From: Ectothiorhodospira magna | GTDB lineage: Bacteria; Pseudomonadota; Gammaproteobacteria; Ectothiorhodospirales; Ectothiorhodospiraceae | DNA length: 64,000 nt | Direction of reading: 5' to 3' | Assembly (NCBI RefSeq): GCF_900110965.1 | Contig: NZ_FOFO01000002.1 | Location: forward strand, 119,130 to 183,129 | Shown here: piece after piece, positions 49,573 through 60,716 of the stretch | How positions within the stretch are numbered: position 1 is the stretch's first letter | Layout of the letters: the number at the start of each line of letters is the position of its first letter | Position numbers and translations under genes: made by a program | The notes under the pieces: generated by a model | What the model saw: only the letters and a program-made list of their open reading frames with translations | Database searches by the model: none | What the model was told of the DNA's origin: nothing

Positions 49573-49609
49573 GGCCCGGTGCAGGGTAACTTGTGCCGGG
49601 CCGTGATTT
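49573..49609 (+). promoter_or_regulatory. Leader hairpin before rplC, possible L4 target
   Basis: GGCCCGG/CCGGGCC (49573-49579 with 49596-49602) forms a 7-bp stem extended by weaker pairs, followed by a T-rich GTGATTTTC. In E. coli the L4-responsive S10 leader precedes rpsJ; here the hairpin follows rpsJ. Confidence 0.45.
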
Positions 49610-49670
49610 TCAGAACGCAGAATAATTTCTTCGGCGCTCCGGTTCAGGGGCGGAAGCAAGAGGTAGTGTC

Positions 49671-50315
49671 ATGGCAATCGGACTGGTCGGTCGCAAGGTG
49701 GGCATGACTCGTGTCTTCACTGAAGACGGGGTCTCCCTGCCGGTGTCTGTCATCGAGGTTGAGCCTAACCGGGTGGCGCAGGTGAAGACCAGCGACCGGG
49801 ATGGTTATCGGGCCGTGCAGGTCGCGGTGGGCAGCCGCCGGGCAAGTCGTGTTTCCAAGCCCCAGGCAGGGCATCTGGCCAAAGCTGGCGTAGAAGCTGG
49901 TCGTGGTCTTTGGGAATTCCGTCTTGAGGACGGGGAAGGCGAAGGCATCGAAGCCGGCGCCACCCTCAATGTAGATGTATTTGCCGCGGGTCAGAAGGTG
50001 GATGTCACCGGGACCAGCAAGGGCAAAGGTTTTCAGGGTGTGGTCAAGCGTCACAATTTCAGTATGCAGGACGCCACCCACGGTAATTCGCGCTCTCATC
50101 GGGCGCCGGGCTCGATCGGTCAGAACCAGACTCCGGGTCGCGTATTCAAGGGTAAGAAGATGGCCGGCCACATGGGCAACGAGCGCTGCACTGTGCAAAA
50201 CCTGGAAGTGGTCCGGGTGGATGCCGAGCGTAACCTGCTCCTGATTCGTGGTGCGGTACCGGGTTCCACCGGTGGTGACGTACTGGTGCGTCCCGCTGTC
50301 AAGGCGAAAGGTTGA
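49671..50315 (+). CDS. rplC: 50S ribosomal protein L3
   Basis: L3 is an early assembly protein near the peptidyl-transferase centre. The 214-aa protein begins [18 protein letters not shown] and has the loop [20 protein letters not shown], whose Gln is the target of PrmB methylation in relatives. Confidence 0.98.
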   Translation: MAIGLVGRKVGMTRVFTEDGVSLPVSVIEVEPNRVAQVKTSDRDGYRAVQVAVGSRRASRVSKPQAGHLAKAGVEAGRGLWEFRLEDGEGEGIEAGATLNVDVFAAGQKVDVTGTSKGKGFQGVVKRHNFSMQDATHGNSRSHRAPGSIGQNQTPGRVFKGKKMAGHMGNERCTVQNLEVVRVDAERNLLLIRGAVPGSTGGDVLVRPAVKAKG

Positions 50316-50320
50316 ATCTC

Positions 50321-50926
50321 ATGAAGCTTCAGGTTCAAGACACCCAGCAGGACGTCGAGGTTTCTGATCGCGCGTTCGGTCGGGATTTTAATGAAACCCT
50401 GGTGCACCAGGCCGTAGTCGCCTATATGGCGGGTGGTCGCGCCGGCACCAAGGCGCAGAAAAGCCGTAGCGATGTGCGCGGTGGTGGTGCCAAGCCCTGG
50501 CGCCAAAAAGGCAGTGGCCGTGCCCGTGCCGGTACCATCCGCAGTCCTCTGTGGCGTGGGGGCGGTGTGACTTTTGCTGCCCGGCCTCGGGATTATTCCC
50601 AGAAATTGAACAGAAAGATGTACCGTGCCGCGATGGCCAGCATCTTTTCTGAACTGGTTCGTCAGGATCGTCTGGTGGTGGTGGATGCATTCACTGTCGA
50701 TGCACCCAAGACCCGCGACCTCAAATCCAGGCTGGATGGCATGAGCCTCGACGGTGCCCTGATCGTCACCAATGAGGCGGACATCAATCTGTACCTGTCT
50801 GCCCGCAACCTGCCCCGTGTGGGCGTGTGCGAGGTAGCTGATCTGAATCCAGTGGCTTTGGTGGGTTTTGATAAAGTGGTCATCACCGTGCCGGCACTGA
50901 AGCAAGTTGAAGGGTGGCTGTCATGA
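50321..50926 (+). CDS. rplD: 50S ribosomal protein L4
   Basis: L4 lines the exit tunnel and in E. coli represses the S10 operon. From ATG 50321 it is 201 aa, matching E. coli; a TTG three codons upstream is not used. The tunnel loop [19 protein letters not shown] is clear. rplW overlaps its stop. Confidence 0.97.
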   Translation: MKLQVQDTQQDVEVSDRAFGRDFNETLVHQAVVAYMAGGRAGTKAQKSRSDVRGGGAKPWRQKGSGRARAGTIRSPLWRGGGVTFAARPRDYSQKLNRKMYRAAMASIFSELVRQDRLVVVDAFTVDAPKTRDLKSRLDGMSLDGALIVTNEADINLYLSARNLPRVGVCEVADLNPVALVGFDKVVITVPALKQVEGWLS

Positions 50927-51219
50927 ATGAGGAAAGACTGCTCAAGGTTCTGGTGGCCCCGCATGTGTCTGAAAAAGGCACCCTGCTGGGAGAACTGAAC
51001 AACCAGCATGTGTTCAAGGTGGCTGTCGACGCGACTCGCGTGGAAGTAAAAAAAGCGGTTGAATCCCTGTTCGACGTCAAGGTTAACTCCGTGCGCATGT
51101 TGAATCAGCAGGGCAAGCGCAAGCGCATGGGTGTCCACGCCGGACGCCGCAAGCATTGGAAAAAGGCCTACGTGACTCTGGAAGCAGGTCACGATATTCA
51201 ATTGGCCGGCAACGAGTAA
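50923..51219 (+). CDS. rplW: 50S ribosomal protein L23
   Basis: L23 at the tunnel exit docks trigger factor and SRP. ATG 50923 overlaps the rplD stop (ATGA) and gives 98 aa beginning [18 protein letters not shown]; the upstream GTG is less likely. Confidence 0.97.
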   Translation: MNEERLLKVLVAPHVSEKGTLLGELNNQHVFKVAVDATRVEVKKAVESLFDVKVNSVRMLNQQGKRKRMGVHAGRRKHWKKAYVTLEAGHDIQLAGNE

Positions 51220-51237
51220 TCGGAAAGGTAACGCGAG

Positions 51238-52062
51238 ATGGCGATCGTCAAGTCGAAACCCACCTCCGCGGGCCGTCGTTTTGTGGTCCGGGTGGTGACG
51301 CCTGATCTACACAAGGGCGAGCCCTTCGGGCCTCTGTTGGAAAAGAAGCACCGGTCGGGTGGTCGCAACAACCAGGGCCGCGTGACTGTGCGGCATGTGG
51401 GCGGCGGGCACAAGCAGCACTACCGCATCGTGGACTTCAAGCGGAACAAGGACGATATTCCGGGCAAGGTCGAGCGCCTGGAATATGATCCGAACCGCAC
51501 CGCGCATCTTGCGCTGGTCCTGTATGCAGATGGTGAGCGGCGGTATATCATTGCCCCCCGCGGCGTCAAGGCGGGCGATCCCATCGTCTCCGGCGTCCAT
51601 GCGCCGATCAAGCCAGGTAGCGCGCTGCCCCTGCGGAACATTCCCCTGGGCACCGTGGTGCACTGTATCGAGATGCGTCCCGGCAAGGGTGCCCAGATCG
51701 CCCGCAGTGCCGGCGCTGGTGTCCAGTTGGTGGCCCGTGAAGGTCAATATGCCACCCTGAGGCTGCGTTCTGGCGAAATGCGCAAGGTCCATGCCGATTG
51801 TCGTGCGACCATTGGTGAAGTGGGTAATCAGGAACATAGTCTGCGCAAATTCGGTAAGGCTGGCGCCAAGCGTTGGCTGGGCATCCGTCCTACCGTTCGT
51901 GGTACGGCCATGAACCCGGTGGACCACCCCCACGGTGGTGGTGAGGGCCGGAACTTCGGTCTGCATCCGGTCACCCCCTGGGGTGTGCCGACCAAGGGTT
52001 ACAAAACCCGCAAGAACAAGCGCACGGACAATATGATTGTTCGTCGTCGCAAAGCGAAGTAA
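51238..52062 (+). CDS. rplB: 50S ribosomal protein L2
   Basis: L2 is needed for subunit joining and peptidyl transfer. The 274-aa protein has [20 protein letters not shown] and the conserved [14 protein letters not shown] with the key His. Confidence 0.98.
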   Translation: MAIVKSKPTSAGRRFVVRVVTPDLHKGEPFGPLLEKKHRSGGRNNQGRVTVRHVGGGHKQHYRIVDFKRNKDDIPGKVERLEYDPNRTAHLALVLYADGERRYIIAPRGVKAGDPIVSGVHAPIKPGSALPLRNIPLGTVVHCIEMRPGKGAQIARSAGAGVQLVAREGQYATLRLRSGEMRKVHADCRATIGEVGNQEHSLRKFGKAGAKRWLGIRPTVRGTAMNPVDHPHGGGEGRNFGLHPVTPWGVPTKGYKTRKNKRTDNMIVRRRKAK

Positions 52063-52075
52063 GAGGGGATAGGTC

Positions 52076-52348
52076 GTGCCACGTTCGCTCAAGAAAGGTC
52101 CTTTTGTCGATCATCATCTGCTGAAGAAGGTCGAAACCGCCGCTGCCAACAATGACCGGCGTCCGCTCAAGACCTGGTCCCGTCGGTCGATGGTCATTCC
52201 GCAAATGGTGGGCTTGACCATCGCTGTGCATAACGGTCGTCAGCACGTACCCGTGCTGATCAGCGAGAACATGGTGGGTCACAAGCTTGGAGAGTTCGCG
52301 GCAACGCGTACCTTCAAGGGGCATGTGGCCGACAAGAAGGCTAGGTAG
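52076..52348 (+). CDS. rpsS: 30S ribosomal protein S19
   Basis: A 90-aa protein starting at GTG, beginning [20 protein letters not shown]19 sits in the 30S head with S13. [20 protein letters not shown] matches the family. Confidence 0.97.
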   Translation: MPRSLKKGPFVDHHLLKKVETAAANNDRRPLKTWSRRSMVIPQMVGLTIAVHNGRQHVPVLISENMVGHKLGEFAATRTFKGHVADKKAR

Positions 52349-52357
52349 AGGATCATC

Positions 52358-52690
52358 ATGGAAACCATGGCTCAACTGCGATTTGCGCGTATATCGCCGC
52401 AGAAATGCCGCCTGGTGGCGGATCAGATTCGTGGACTGCCCGTTGAGCGGGCCCTTCAGGTGCTGAATTTCAGCCCCAAAAAGGGTGCTCATCTGGTGAA
52501 AAAAGTGCTCGAATCGGCCATTGCCAACGCAGAACATAATGATGGCGCTGATGTGGACGAGCTCAAGGTATCACGCATTTGCGTGGACCAGGGGCCGGTT
52601 CTCAAGCGCATCGCGGCACGGGCCAAGGGCCGTGCCAACCGGATCACGAAACGCACGAGCCATATCACTGTGGCCGTGAGCGCTGAGTAA
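52358..52690 (+). CDS. rplV: 50S ribosomal protein L22
   Basis: L22 forms part of the tunnel constriction. The 110-aa protein begins [20 protein letters not shown] and ends with a beta hairpin ([19 protein letters not shown]). Confidence 0.97.
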   Translation: METMAQLRFARISPQKCRLVADQIRGLPVERALQVLNFSPKKGAHLVKKVLESAIANAEHNDGADVDELKVSRICVDQGPVLKRIAARAKGRANRITKRTSHITVAVSAE

Positions 52691-52705
52691 AGTTAGGGGT
52701 CTGAG

Positions 52706-53392
52706 ATGGGTCAGAAAGTAAATCCGATCGGCTTCCGCCTTGGCATCTCCGCTGACTGGGCATCCACTTGGTATGCCGACGGCAGAGATTATGCGGATAA
52801 CCTGCACAAGGACCTGGAAATTCGTCAGTTCCTGAAGCAGAAACTGGCCCAGGCCTCTGTCAGCAGGATCGAGATCGCCCGGCCGGCGCGGCAGGCGTTC
52901 ATCACCATTCACACTGCCCGTCCGGGTATTGTGATCGGTAAAAAGGGTGAAGATATCGAGGCACTGCGCAAGGAAGTGGCAGGGCGCCTGGGTCTGGGCG
53001 TTCCCAACGTCAAGATCAACATCGAGGAAATTCGCAAGCCGGAGACCGATGCCCAGTTGGTCGCTGAAGGAATCGCGCAGCAGCTGGAGCGCCGCATCAT
53101 GTTCCGCCGTGCCATGAAGCGCGCCGTGGGCAATGCCATGCGTCTGGGTGCCCTGGGGGTGAAAGTACATGTTTCCGGTCGTCTCAATGGCGCCGAAATC
53201 GCCCGCAGCGAGTGGTACCGGGAAGGCCGTGTGCCGCTACACACGCTGCGCGCTGACATTGATTATGGGTTTGCCGAAGCCCGCACCACCTACGGCATCA
53301 TCGGTGTCAAGGTGTGGGTATTCAAGGGTGAAGTGTTCGACTTCGATAGCAAGACGGACGCTCCCCAGGATGGCAAGGCCGCGGTTAACTGA
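52706..53392 (+). CDS. rpsC: 30S ribosomal protein S3
   Basis: S3 lines the mRNA entry channel and has helicase activity with S4. The 228-aa protein has the KH domain ([20 protein letters not shown]) and the C-terminal [13 protein letters not shown]. Confidence 0.98.
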   Translation: MGQKVNPIGFRLGISADWASTWYADGRDYADNLHKDLEIRQFLKQKLAQASVSRIEIARPARQAFITIHTARPGIVIGKKGEDIEALRKEVAGRLGLGVPNVKINIEEIRKPETDAQLVAEGIAQQLERRIMFRRAMKRAVGNAMRLGALGVKVHVSGRLNGAEIARSEWYREGRVPLHTLRADIDYGFAEARTTYGIIGVKVWVFKGEVFDFDSKTDAPQDGKAAVN

Positions 53393-53403
53393 GGAGTTGA
53401 AAG

Positions 53404-53817
53404 ATGCTGCAGCCCAAGAGGACCAAATTCCGCAAGCAGTTCAAGGGCAAGAACCGCGGTCTCGCCACCTCCGGCGAAAAGGTCAGTTTCGGTGAATACG
53501 CCCTGAAGTCCGTGGACCGGGGCCGGATCACGGCGCGCCAGATTGAAGCGGCTCGTCGTGCCATGACCCGTCACATCAAGCGTGGCGGCAAGATCTGGAT
53601 CCGGGTATTCCCGGATGTGCCGGTCACCAAAAAGCCCGTTGAAGTGCGTATGGGTAAGGGTAAGGGCAATGTGGAGTACTGGGTGTGCAAGATTCAGCCC
53701 GGTCGCGTGCTCTACGAAATGGAAGGCGTCAGTGAGGAAGTGGCCCGCGAGGCCTTCCGCCTGGCCGCCGCCAAGCTGCCCATCAAGACCGCATTTGTGA
53801 CTCGGCAGGTGATGTGA
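53404..53817 (+). CDS. rplP: 50S ribosomal protein L16
   Basis: L16 contacts A-site tRNA. The 137-aa protein begins [19 protein letters not shown] and contains [18 protein letters not shown]. Its stop overlaps the rpmC start. Confidence 0.98.
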   Translation: MLQPKRTKFRKQFKGKNRGLATSGEKVSFGEYALKSVDRGRITARQIEAARRAMTRHIKRGGKIWIRVFPDVPVTKKPVEVRMGKGKGNVEYWVCKIQPGRVLYEMEGVSEEVAREAFRLAAAKLPIKTAFVTRQVM

Positions 53818-54014
53818 TGAAGGTAAGCGAAGTACGTGAAAAGGGCAGCGATGAGCTGCAGGGCGAACTGCTGGAGCTTTATCGCGAGCAGTTCAAAATG
53901 CGCATGCAGAAGGGCACCGGCCAATCGCCGCGTCCTGACCGCTTTGGCAAAATCCGCAAGGATATTGCCCGCATCAAGACCGTGCTGAATCAGCGTTCGA
54001 TGGCAGGCGAGTGA
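53817..54014 (+). CDS. rpmC: 50S ribosomal protein L29
   Basis: L29 is a small coiled protein next to L23 at the tunnel exit. From ATG 53817 it is 65 aa ([19 protein letters not shown]), overlapping the rplP stop as TGATG. Confidence 0.96.
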   Translation: MKVSEVREKGSDELQGELLELYREQFKMRMQKGTGQSPRPDRFGKIRKDIARIKTVLNQRSMAGE

Positions 54015-54018
54015 AGTC

Positions 54019-54285
54019 ATGAGCGAACAGGAACAAAAAGAACAGCGTGCGATCACCGGCCGTGTGGTGAGCGACAAGATGGACAAAACCCGTACCGTGC
54101 TCATTGAGCGCCGGGTCAAGCATCCGCTGTACGGTAAGTACATGCGTCGCTCTACCAAGCTCCATGTGCATGACGAGAACAATGACTCCCGGATGGGCGA
54201 CAAGGTCCTGGTGAAGGAATGCCGTCCCATGTCCCGGACCAAGACGTTCCGTCTGCTTAAGGTCGTTGAGCGCGCGCCTGAGTAA
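54019..54285 (+). CDS. rpsQ: 30S ribosomal protein S17
   Basis: The 88-aa OB-fold protein has [19 protein letters not shown] and [18 protein letters not shown] pattern ([18 protein letters not shown]). Last gene of the S10 operon. Confidence 0.97.
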   Translation: MSEQEQKEQRAITGRVVSDKMDKTRTVLIERRVKHPLYGKYMRRSTKLHVHDENNDSRMGDKVLVKECRPMSRTKTFRLLKVVERAPE

Positions 54286-54325
54286 GCCGGTGCAAGTGAC
54301 CACCGATAGGAAGTGAGATCAGAAC

Positions 54326-54694
54326 ATGATTCAGATGCAGACGGTTTTGGATGCAGCGGACAACAGCGGGGCGCGCCGGGTCCAGTGCATCAAGGTGCTC
54401 GGCGGTTCTCATCGCCGTTATGCCGGTGTGGGTGACATCATCAAGGTGAGCGTCAAGGACGCCATCCCCCGTGGCAAGGTGAAGAAGGGCGAGGTATATA
54501 ACGCCGTGGTGGTGCGGACGGCCAAGGGCGTGCGTCGTCCAGATGGTTCTGTGGTGCGCTTTGACCGCAATGCGGCCGTTCTGCTCAACAACCAGCTCCA
54601 GCCCATCGGCACCCGTATCTTCGGACCCGTGACCCGTGAACTGCGCGGCGAGCGGTTCATGAAGATTATTTCACTGGCGCCGGAAGTCCTGTAA
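54326..54694 (+). CDS. rplN: 50S ribosomal protein L14
   Basis: The 122-aa protein begins [19 protein letters not shown] and ends [12 protein letters not shown]14 bridges to 16S rRNA. First gene of the spc set; the 40-base gap before it shows AGGAAG as ribosome-binding site but no clear promoter. Confidence 0.98.
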   Translation: MIQMQTVLDAADNSGARRVQCIKVLGGSHRRYAGVGDIIKVSVKDAIPRGKVKKGEVYNAVVVRTAKGVRRPDGSVVRFDRNAAVLLNNQLQPIGTRIFGPVTRELRGERFMKIISLAPEVL

Positions 54695-54711
54695 GGCTGA
54701 GGTAAGAGACG

Positions 54712-55032
54712 ATGCGCAGAATTCGACAAGGTGATGACGTGCAAGTCATTGCCGGCAAAGACAAGGGCCGCCGTGGTACCGTTCTGAAGGTGCTCGAAAA
54801 TGATCGGGTGCTGGTCCAGAACATCAACATGGTGAAAAAACACCAGAAGCCCAACCCCTATGCGGGCGTAAGTGGCGGTATCATCGACAAGGAGATGCCC
54901 TTGCATATCTCCAACGTGATGCTGTACAACCCTGCCTCCGGCAAGGGCGACCGCGTCGGGTTCAGGACTCTGGAGGACGGTCGCAAGGTGCGCGTCTACA
55001 AGTCCAACAACGAAGTCGTCGACGCGTCTTAA
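54712..55032 (+). CDS. rplX: 50S ribosomal protein L24
   Basis: L24 is an assembly initiator with a KOW domain ([20 protein letters not shown]). The 106-aa length is normal. Confidence 0.97.
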   Translation: MRRIRQGDDVQVIAGKDKGRRGTVLKVLENDRVLVQNINMVKKHQKPNPYAGVSGGIIDKEMPLHISNVMLYNPASGKGDRVGFRTLEDGRKVRVYKSNNEVVDAS

Positions 55033-55042
55033 GGTGGATCAG

Positions 55043-55582
55043 ATGGCCAGGCTGAAAGCATTTTATCAGGAGACGGTGGTGAAGCAGCTCATGGAGCGCT
55101 TCAACTATTCCAATGTCATGGAAGTTCCGCGCATCACCAAGATCACCCTGAACATGGGGCTGGGTGAGGCGGTGGCTGACAAGAAGATCATCGAGCACGC
55201 CTTGAGCGACATGACCGCCATTGCCGGACAGAAGCCTGTGGTGACCCGTGCCCGTAAGTCCATCGCCGGCTTTAAAATCCGCGATGACTATCCCATTGGC
55301 TGCAAGGTGACCCTGCGCCGGGAACGGATGTACGAGTTCCTTGATCGTCTGGTGAGTGTGGCTTTGCCTCGGGTGCGGGACTTCCGCGGTGTTTCCGCCA
55401 AGTCCTTTGATGGTCGTGGCAATTTCAATATGGGCATTCGGGAACAGATCATCTTCCCCGAAGTAGATTACGACAAGATCGACGCCCTGCGTGGGATGGA
55501 TATCACCATCACCACCACCGCCAGGACCGACGAGGAAGGCCGGGCGCTGCTGGAAGCCTTCCGCTTCCCGTTCAAGCAATAA
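55043..55582 (+). CDS. rplE: 50S ribosomal protein L5
   Basis: L5 binds 5S rRNA and P-site tRNA. ATG 55043 follows AAGGTGG at 5-nt spacing and gives 179 aa as in E. coli; an in-frame GTG at 55034 lies inside that ribosome-binding site. [16 protein letters not shown] and [16 protein letters not shown] are typical. Confidence 0.97.
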   Translation: MARLKAFYQETVVKQLMERFNYSNVMEVPRITKITLNMGLGEAVADKKIIEHALSDMTAIAGQKPVVTRARKSIAGFKIRDDYPIGCKVTLRRERMYEFLDRLVSVALPRVRDFRGVSAKSFDGRGNFNMGIREQIIFPEVDYDKIDALRGMDITITTTARTDEEGRALLEAFRFPFKQ

Positions 55583-55597
55583 CGAGGTTTATAGAGT

Positions 55598-55903
55598 ATG
55601 GCCAAAACTTCCATGATGATGCGCGAACTCAAGCGCGCCCAGTTGGTGAAGCAGTACTCGGCGAAACGCGCAGAGCTCAAGGCGCTCATCCAGAACCCGG
55701 AGACAAGCCACGAGGACCGCATGGCAGCAGTGATGAAACTGCAAAAGCTGCCCCGTGATTCCAGTCCTGTGCGTCAGCGTAACCGCTGCCACCTGACTGG
55801 CCGTCCCCATGGGTACTATCGGAAGTTTGGCCTGGGTCGCAACAAGCTGCGCGAAGCGGCCATGCGCGGGGATATCCCCGGCCTGGTCAAGTCGAGCTGG
55901 TAA
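55598..55903 (+). CDS. rpsN: 30S ribosomal protein S14, zinc-free form
   Basis: The 101-aa long form lacks the C-x2-C pairs of zinc S14 and has a single Cys ([20 protein letters not shown]). Confidence 0.97.
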   Translation: MAKTSMMMRELKRAQLVKQYSAKRAELKALIQNPETSHEDRMAAVMKLQKLPRDSSPVRQRNRCHLTGRPHGYYRKFGLGRNKLREAAMRGDIPGLVKSSW

Positions 55904-55918
55904 GAGGGAAAACCTGAA

Positions 55919-56314
55919 ATGAGCATGACCGATCCCGTAGCAGATCTGCTGACCCGCATCCGTAATGGCCAGCGCGCTGCCAAGACCGAAATCAGCCTGC
56001 CGTCCTCCAAACTGAAGGTGGCCATCGCCAACGTCCTCAAGGACGAAGGCTACGTCGCCGATGTGATGGTGAACGAGCAGGATAAAAAACCCGTCATGAC
56101 GGTAAAGCTGAAGTACTTCCAGGGCCGCCCGGTCATCGAGACCATCCGTCGCGTCAGCCGGCCTGGTCTGCGTATCTACCGTGGCAAGGATGAATTGCCC
56201 AAGGTGATCGGCGGACTGGGTGTCGCCATTGTCTCCACCTCCAAGGGTGTGATGACTGATCGCCAGGCCCGCGCTCAGGGTCAGGGCGGCGAAGTCCTCT
56301 GCATCGTCTCCTAA
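55919..56314 (+). CDS. rpsH: 30S ribosomal protein S8
   Basis: S8 is a primary 16S rRNA binder and the spc-operon repressor in E. coli. The 131-aa protein begins [18 protein letters not shown] and ends [15 protein letters not shown]. Confidence 0.98.
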   Translation: MSMTDPVADLLTRIRNGQRAAKTEISLPSSKLKVAIANVLKDEGYVADVMVNEQDKKPVMTVKLKYFQGRPVIETIRRVSRPGLRIYRGKDELPKVIGGLGVAIVSTSKGVMTDRQARAQGQGGEVLCIVS

Positions 56315-56327
56315 TCGGATTGAAGCC

Positions 56328-56861
56328 ATGTCCCGAGTAGCGAAAAACCCCATCGCATTGCCCAAGGGCGTCGATGTGTCTATCAACAATGAGTCGATCT
56401 CCGTGAAGGGGCCCAAGGGAAATATTGCTTTCCCGGCCAACCCGAACGTCGAGATTGCCCAGGAAGAAGGTGTGCTTACCTTCAAGCCCGCAAACGGTGA
56501 TACCCGTCATTATGCGATGGCTGGTACCATGCGCGCCGTTGTCAACAACATGGTGGTGGGCGTAAGCGAAGGTTTTCAGCGCAAGCTGGAACTCGTGGGC
56601 GTGGGCTACCGTGCCCAGGCGCAGGGCAACAAGCTGAACCTGACCCTGGGTCTGTCCCATCCGGTGGAATATCCGGTGCCGGAGGGCATCAGCATCGAAA
56701 CCCCCAGCCAGACCGAAATTCTGGTCAAGGGCGTCGATAAGCAGAAAGTGGGGCAGGTGGCTTCCGAGATTCGCCGTTACCGGCCGCCGGAACCCTATAA
56801 GGGCAAGGGCATTCGGTACGCGAATGAACAGATCATCCGCAAGGAAGCGAAGAAGAAGTAG
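56328..56861 (+). CDS. rplF: 50S ribosomal protein L6
   Basis: L6 supports the factor-binding site near the sarcin-ricin loop. The 177-aa protein has [16 protein letters not shown] and the C-terminal [17 protein letters not shown]. Confidence 0.98.
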   Translation: MSRVAKNPIALPKGVDVSINNESISVKGPKGNIAFPANPNVEIAQEEGVLTFKPANGDTRHYAMAGTMRAVVNNMVVGVSEGFQRKLELVGVGYRAQAQGNKLNLTLGLSHPVEYPVPEGISIETPSQTEILVKGVDKQKVGQVASEIRRYRPPEPYKGKGIRYANEQIIRKEAKKK

Positions 56862-56876
56862 GCTTAGGTGACCGCA

Positions 56877-57230
56877 ATGGATAAGAAAGAAGCTCGACTC
56901 CGGCGCTCCAAGCGGGCCCGGTACAAGATCCGTGAACTCGGCGCCCACCGTCTCTGCGTGCACCGTACCCCACGGCATGTGTACGCGCAGATCATCGCGC
57001 CCTCCGGTTCCGAGGTGCTGACCTGCGCCTCTACCGTGGAAGCCGATGTGCGCGGCGGCCTGAAGTCCACCGGCAACATCGAAGCGGCTGCCGCCGTGGG
57101 CCGTCTGATTGCCGAGCGTGCGGTCGCCAAGGGTATCAAGAAGGTGGCGTTCGACCGCTCGGGGTTCAAGTATCACGGCCGTGTGAAGGCGTTGGCCGAT
57201 GCCGCCCGCGAAGGTGGCCTGGAATTCTGA
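56877..57230 (+). CDS. rplR: 50S ribosomal protein L18
   Basis: L18 binds 5S rRNA with L5. ATG 56877 gives 117 aa starting [20 protein letters not shown]; the upstream GTG at 56868 lies inside the AGGTGA ribosome-binding site. Confidence 0.97.
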   Translation: MDKKEARLRRSKRARYKIRELGAHRLCVHRTPRHVYAQIIAPSGSEVLTCASTVEADVRGGLKSTGNIEAAAAVGRLIAERAVAKGIKKVAFDRSGFKYHGRVKALADAAREGGLEF

Positions 57231-57243
57231 TAAGGGTGATGCA

Positions 57244-57747
57244 ATGGCAAGTGTGAATGCGAGCGAGAACGACGGCCTTCAGGAGAAGCTCATCTCCGTC
57301 AACCGTGTGGCCAAGGTGGTCAAGGGTGGACGCCAGTTTCGTTTTACTGCCCTGACCGTGGTCGGTGACGGTAACGGCAAGGTCGGCTTTGGCTACGGCA
57401 AGGCCCGTGAAGTACCCCTGGCCATCCAGAAGGCGATGGAATCCGCGCGCAAGAACATGCGCTCCGTCCCCCTCAACGATGGTACGCTGCATTATTCCGT
57501 GAGTTCCCGTCACGGTGCCGCAAAGGTCTTCATTCAGCCGGCTTCCGAAGGTACCGGTATCATCGCCGGTGGTGCCATGCGCGCCGTCTTCGAAGTGGCG
57601 GGTGTGCGTAACGTGCTGGCCAAGTGCATTGGCTCGCGCAACCCCATCAATGTGGTGCGTGCGACCCTGAATGGCTTGACCGCCGTGCATGATCCGAAGC
57701 TCATCGCCGCCAAGCGTGGCAAGAAACTCGAAGAGATCGTGGGGTAA
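57244..57747 (+). CDS. rpsE: 30S ribosomal protein S5
   Basis: S5 affects decoding accuracy and mRNA entry. The 167-aa protein from ATG 57244 has [19 protein letters not shown] and [17 protein letters not shown]. Confidence 0.98.
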   Translation: MASVNASENDGLQEKLISVNRVAKVVKGGRQFRFTALTVVGDGNGKVGFGYGKAREVPLAIQKAMESARKNMRSVPLNDGTLHYSVSSRHGAAKVFIQPASEGTGIIAGGAMRAVFEVAGVRNVLAKCIGSRNPINVVRATLNGLTAVHDPKLIAAKRGKKLEEIVG

Positions 57748-57749
57748 TC

Positions 57750-57938
57750 ATGGCAGCCGCGAACGAACTCAAGGTGACGCTGATCCGCAGCAAGCATGGG
57801 CGGCTGAAGAGCCACCAGGCCTGCCTGCGCGGCCTCGGCATCCGTCGTATCCATAATCCGGTGGTCGTCAAGGATACGCCGGAAAATCGGGGGATGATCA
57901 ACAAGGTATCCTATCTCCTGAAGGTTGAGGAGGTTTGA
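57750..57938 (+). CDS. rpmD: 50S ribosomal protein L30
   Basis: A 62-aa protein with [20 protein letters not shown] and [20 protein letters not shown], the L30 signature. It starts 2 nt after rpsE. Confidence 0.97.
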   Translation: MAAANELKVTLIRSKHGRLKSHQACLRGLGIRRIHNPVVVKDTPENRGMINKVSYLLKVEEV

Positions 57939-57939
57939 G

Positions 57940-58371
57940 ATGAGACTGAACAATCTGAGTCCCGCACCGGGTAGCCGTCCCGACGCCAAGCGTCTTGGTC
58001 GTGGTATCGGTTCTGGTCTGGGCAAGACCGGTGGCCGTGGTCACAAGGGTCAAAAATCCCGTGCCGGCGGTTATCACAAGGTGGGCTTTGAGGGCGGTCA
58101 GATGCCCTTGCAGCGCCGCCTGCCGAAGGTGGGTTTTCGTTCCCGTACCAGTGCCGGCAATGCCGAGGTGCGTCTGCATGAGCTGGCCGGCCTGGAAGGC
58201 GTGATCGACCTGGCGGCTCTGAAAGCTGCCGGCGTTGTACCGGCACAGACCGTCAAGGCCAAGGTGATTGCCTCGGGTTCCATTGACAAGGCCGTGAGCC
58301 TCAAGGGCGTGGCCGTAACCAAGGGCGCGCGGGCTGCCATCGAGGCCGCCGGCGGGCAGATCGAGGACTAA
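57940..58371 (+). CDS. rplO: 50S ribosomal protein L15
   Basis: The 143-aa protein has the Gly-rich N-terminus [20 protein letters not shown] and [20 protein letters not shown] lies 6-10 nt before ATG 57940. secY starts on the next base. Confidence 0.97.
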   Translation: MRLNNLSPAPGSRPDAKRLGRGIGSGLGKTGGRGHKGQKSRAGGYHKVGFEGGQMPLQRRLPKVGFRSRTSAGNAEVRLHELAGLEGVIDLAALKAAGVVPAQTVKAKVIASGSIDKAVSLKGVAVTKGARAAIEAAGGQIED

Positions 58372-59727
58372 GTGGCCGCTTCCAATACAGCAGGGGGCGC
58401 AACATTAGGCGGGCTGGGGAGGTTCACTGAACTTCGCCAGCGCCTTTTGTTTGTGCTGATGGCGTTGGTGGTCTACCGCATCGGAACGTTTATTCCGGTG
58501 CCGGGGATCGATCCCATTGCAATGGCGCAGTTCTACGACGCTCAGTCGGGCACCATTCTGGACATGTTCAACATGTTTGCAGGTGGGGCCCTTGAGCGTC
58601 TGAGTCTGTTTGCCCTGGGGGTGATGCCCTACATCTCGGCGGCCATCATCATGCAGCTTCTGGCTGCAACAGTGCCGGCCCTGCAACAGATCAAGAAGGA
58701 AGGGGAGCCGGGGCGGCGAAAAATCACCCAGTACACCCGCTACGGCACGGTGTTCCTGGCCCTGATCCAGAGTATCGGTATCGCCATCGCCCTGAATCAG
58801 CAGGTGATCGGTGACACCACGGTGGCGGTGAATCCGGGTATCGGTTTCATCTTCACCACGGTGGTCTCTCTGGTGACCGGCACGGTGTTCCTGATGTGGT
58901 TGGGTGAACAGGTGACGGAGCGGGGTATCGGCAACGGTATCTCCATCATCATCTTCGCTGGTATCGTTGCCGGTCTGCCGGGTGCCCTGGGGGGGACTCT
59001 GGAACTGGCCAGTACCGGTGAGCTGTCTCCTGCCTTCGTGATCCTGCTCATGACCATGGGCATGGCGGTGATCGGTTTCATCGTCTTTGTGGAACGTGGT
59101 CAGCGTCGTATCACGGTCAACTATGCCAAGCGCCAGGTAGGGCGCAAGGTCTTCGGCGGTCAGAGCAGTCATCTGCCCCTGAAGCTGAACATGGCGGGTG
59201 TGATTCCGGCCATCTTCGCCTCCAGCATCATCCTGTTCCCCGCAACTTTGGGAACCTGGTTTGGGCAGGCGGAGGGCATGACCTGGCTGCGGGATCTGTC
59301 GACGGCCCTGGGCCCGGGACAGCCGCTCTATGTGATGTTGTATGGTGCGGCGATCGTATTTTTCTGCTTCTTCTATACGGCGTTGGTGTTCAATGCCCGG
59401 GAGACGGCGGAAAACCTGAAAAAGTCAGGTGCCTTCATTCCAGGTATCCGGCCGGGGGCGCAGACCGAGCGGTATATCGATGGTGTCATGACCCGTCTGA
59501 CGGCGGTGGGTGCCATCTACATCACCGCGGTGTGTCTGATGCCCGAGTTCCTGATCCTGTACTGGAACGTGCCCTTCTACTTCGGTGGTGCGTCCCTGCT
59601 GATCATCGTGATCGTGGTGATGGATTTCATGGCGCAGTTGCAGGCGCACCTGGTGTCCCATCAGTACGAGGGATTGATGCGCAAGGCCAACCTGAAAGGC
59701 TATGGCAAGTCGGGCATGCTGCGATAG
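58372..59727 (+). CDS. secY: Preprotein translocase subunit SecY
   Basis: SecY is the protein-conducting channel. It starts at GTG directly after the rplO stop and is 451 aa with ten membrane helices. [33 protein letters not shown] and [14 protein letters not shown] are typical. Confidence 0.98.
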   Translation: MAASNTAGGATLGGLGRFTELRQRLLFVLMALVVYRIGTFIPVPGIDPIAMAQFYDAQSGTILDMFNMFAGGALERLSLFALGVMPYISAAIIMQLLAATVPALQQIKKEGEPGRRKITQYTRYGTVFLALIQSIGIAIALNQQVIGDTTVAVNPGIGFIFTTVVSLVTGTVFLMWLGEQVTERGIGNGISIIIFAGIVAGLPGALGGTLELASTGELSPAFVILLMTMGMAVIGFIVFVERGQRRITVNYAKRQVGRKVFGGQSSHLPLKLNMAGVIPAIFASSIILFPATLGTWFGQAEGMTWLRDLSTALGPGQPLYVMLYGAAIVFFCFFYTALVFNARETAENLKKSGAFIPGIRPGAQTERYIDGVMTRLTAVGAIYITAVCLMPEFLILYWNVPFYFGGASLLIIVIVVMDFMAQLQAHLVSHQYEGLMRKANLKGYGKSGMLR

Positions 59728-59752
59728 CAGGCCCAGCTAGAGGAAATTTAAG

Positions 59753-59866
59753 ATGAAAGTACGTGCGTCTGTAAAAAAGATTTGCCGCAACTGCAAGATC
59801 ATCCGCCGCAACGGTGTGGTGCGTGTGATCTGCTCGGATCCCCGTCACAAACAGCGGCAGGGCTGA
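59753..59866 (+). CDS. rpmJ: 50S ribosomal protein L36, zinc form
   Basis: A 37-aa protein, [20 protein letters not shown] then a C-terminal half ending in KQRQG. The four zinc ligands C-x2-C, C and H are present (CRNC, ICSDPRH). AGGAAATTTAAG precedes the ATG. It lies between secY and rpsM as in other spc operons. Confidence 0.96.
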   Translation: MKVRASVKKICRNCKIIRRNGVVRVICSDPRHKQRQG

Positions 59867-59869
59867 CCG

Positions 59870-59898
59870 TTGATTCGGCGGCGTTCACTGGTTAGAAT
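59870..59898 (+). promoter_or_regulatory. Probable alpha-operon promoter
   Basis: TTGATT (59870-59875), a 17-nt spacer and TAGAAT (59893-59898), giving a start near 59905 and a roughly 30-nt leader for rpsM. Confidence 0.5.
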
Positions 59899-59933
59899 AC
59901 CCGGCTTTTCCGCCGGTGCTTGGAGATAGCTGG

Positions 59934-60290
59934 ATGGCTCGTGTAGCAGGTGTCAATATTCCGGACCACAAACATGCCGTGATTGCCCTTCAGGCAATCT
60001 ACGGTGTCGGTAAAACCCGTGCCCAGAAGATCTGCGAGGCTGCCGGGATTCGTCCGGACATCAAGATCCGCGATCTCTCCGAAGACGAGGTGGAGAAGGT
60101 GCGTACCGAAGTGGGCCGTTTCACCGTCGAAGGGGATCTTCGCCGTGAAACTTCCATGAACATCAAGCGCTTGATGGATCTGGGCTGCTACCGGGGCTTG
60201 CGCCACCGTCGCGGTCTGCCCCTGCGCGGTCAGCGTACTCGCACCAACGCGCGCACCCGCAAGGGACCGCGTCGCCCCATCCGCAAGTAA
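59934..60290 (+). CDS. rpsM: 30S ribosomal protein S13
   Basis: S13 contacts P-site tRNA and the B1 bridge. From ATG 59934 it is 118 aa, begins [20 protein letters not shown] and ends in a basic tail ([17 protein letters not shown]). Confidence 0.98.
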   Translation: MARVAGVNIPDHKHAVIALQAIYGVGKTRAQKICEAAGIRPDIKIRDLSEDEVEKVRTEVGRFTVEGDLRRETSMNIKRLMDLGCYRGLRHRRGLPLRGQRTRTNARTRKGPRRPIRK

Positions 60291-60314
60291 TTATCAGGAT
60301 TACAGGAAACAGGT

Positions 60315-60701
60315 ATGGCACAGGCCCCCCGGACCCGTAAAAAGGTCAAAAAGTCCGTTTCGGACGGAGTGGCGCATGTTTATGCGTCCTTCAACAATAC
60401 GATTGTGACGATCACTGATCGCCAGGGTAATACCCTGTCCTGGGCCACAGCCGGTGGTTCCGGGTTCCGCGGTTCTCGTAAAAGCACGCCCTTTGCGGCC
60501 CAGGTGGCTGCCGAGCGTGCGGGTACGGCAGCGCAGGAATATGGTCTCAAGAATCTGGAAGTGCTCGTCAAGGGTCCCGGCCCAGGCCGGGAATCGGCGG
60601 TTCGCGCCCTGAACAATGCGGGCTTCAAGATCACGAACATCAGCGATATTACGCCGATTCCCCATAATGGTTGCCGTCCGCCGAAGAAGCGGCGCGTATA
60701 G
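60315..60701 (+). CDS. rpsK: 30S ribosomal protein S11
   Basis: The 128-aa protein has [19 protein letters not shown] and [13 protein letters not shown] at the end; S11 lies on the 30S platform. Confidence 0.98.
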   Translation: MAQAPRTRKKVKKSVSDGVAHVYASFNNTIVTITDRQGNTLSWATAGGSGFRGSRKSTPFAAQVAAERAGTAAQEYGLKNLEVLVKGPGPGRESAVRALNNAGFKITNISDITPIPHNGCRPPKKRRV

Positions 60702-60716
60702 TCCCGGAGGAGCACC

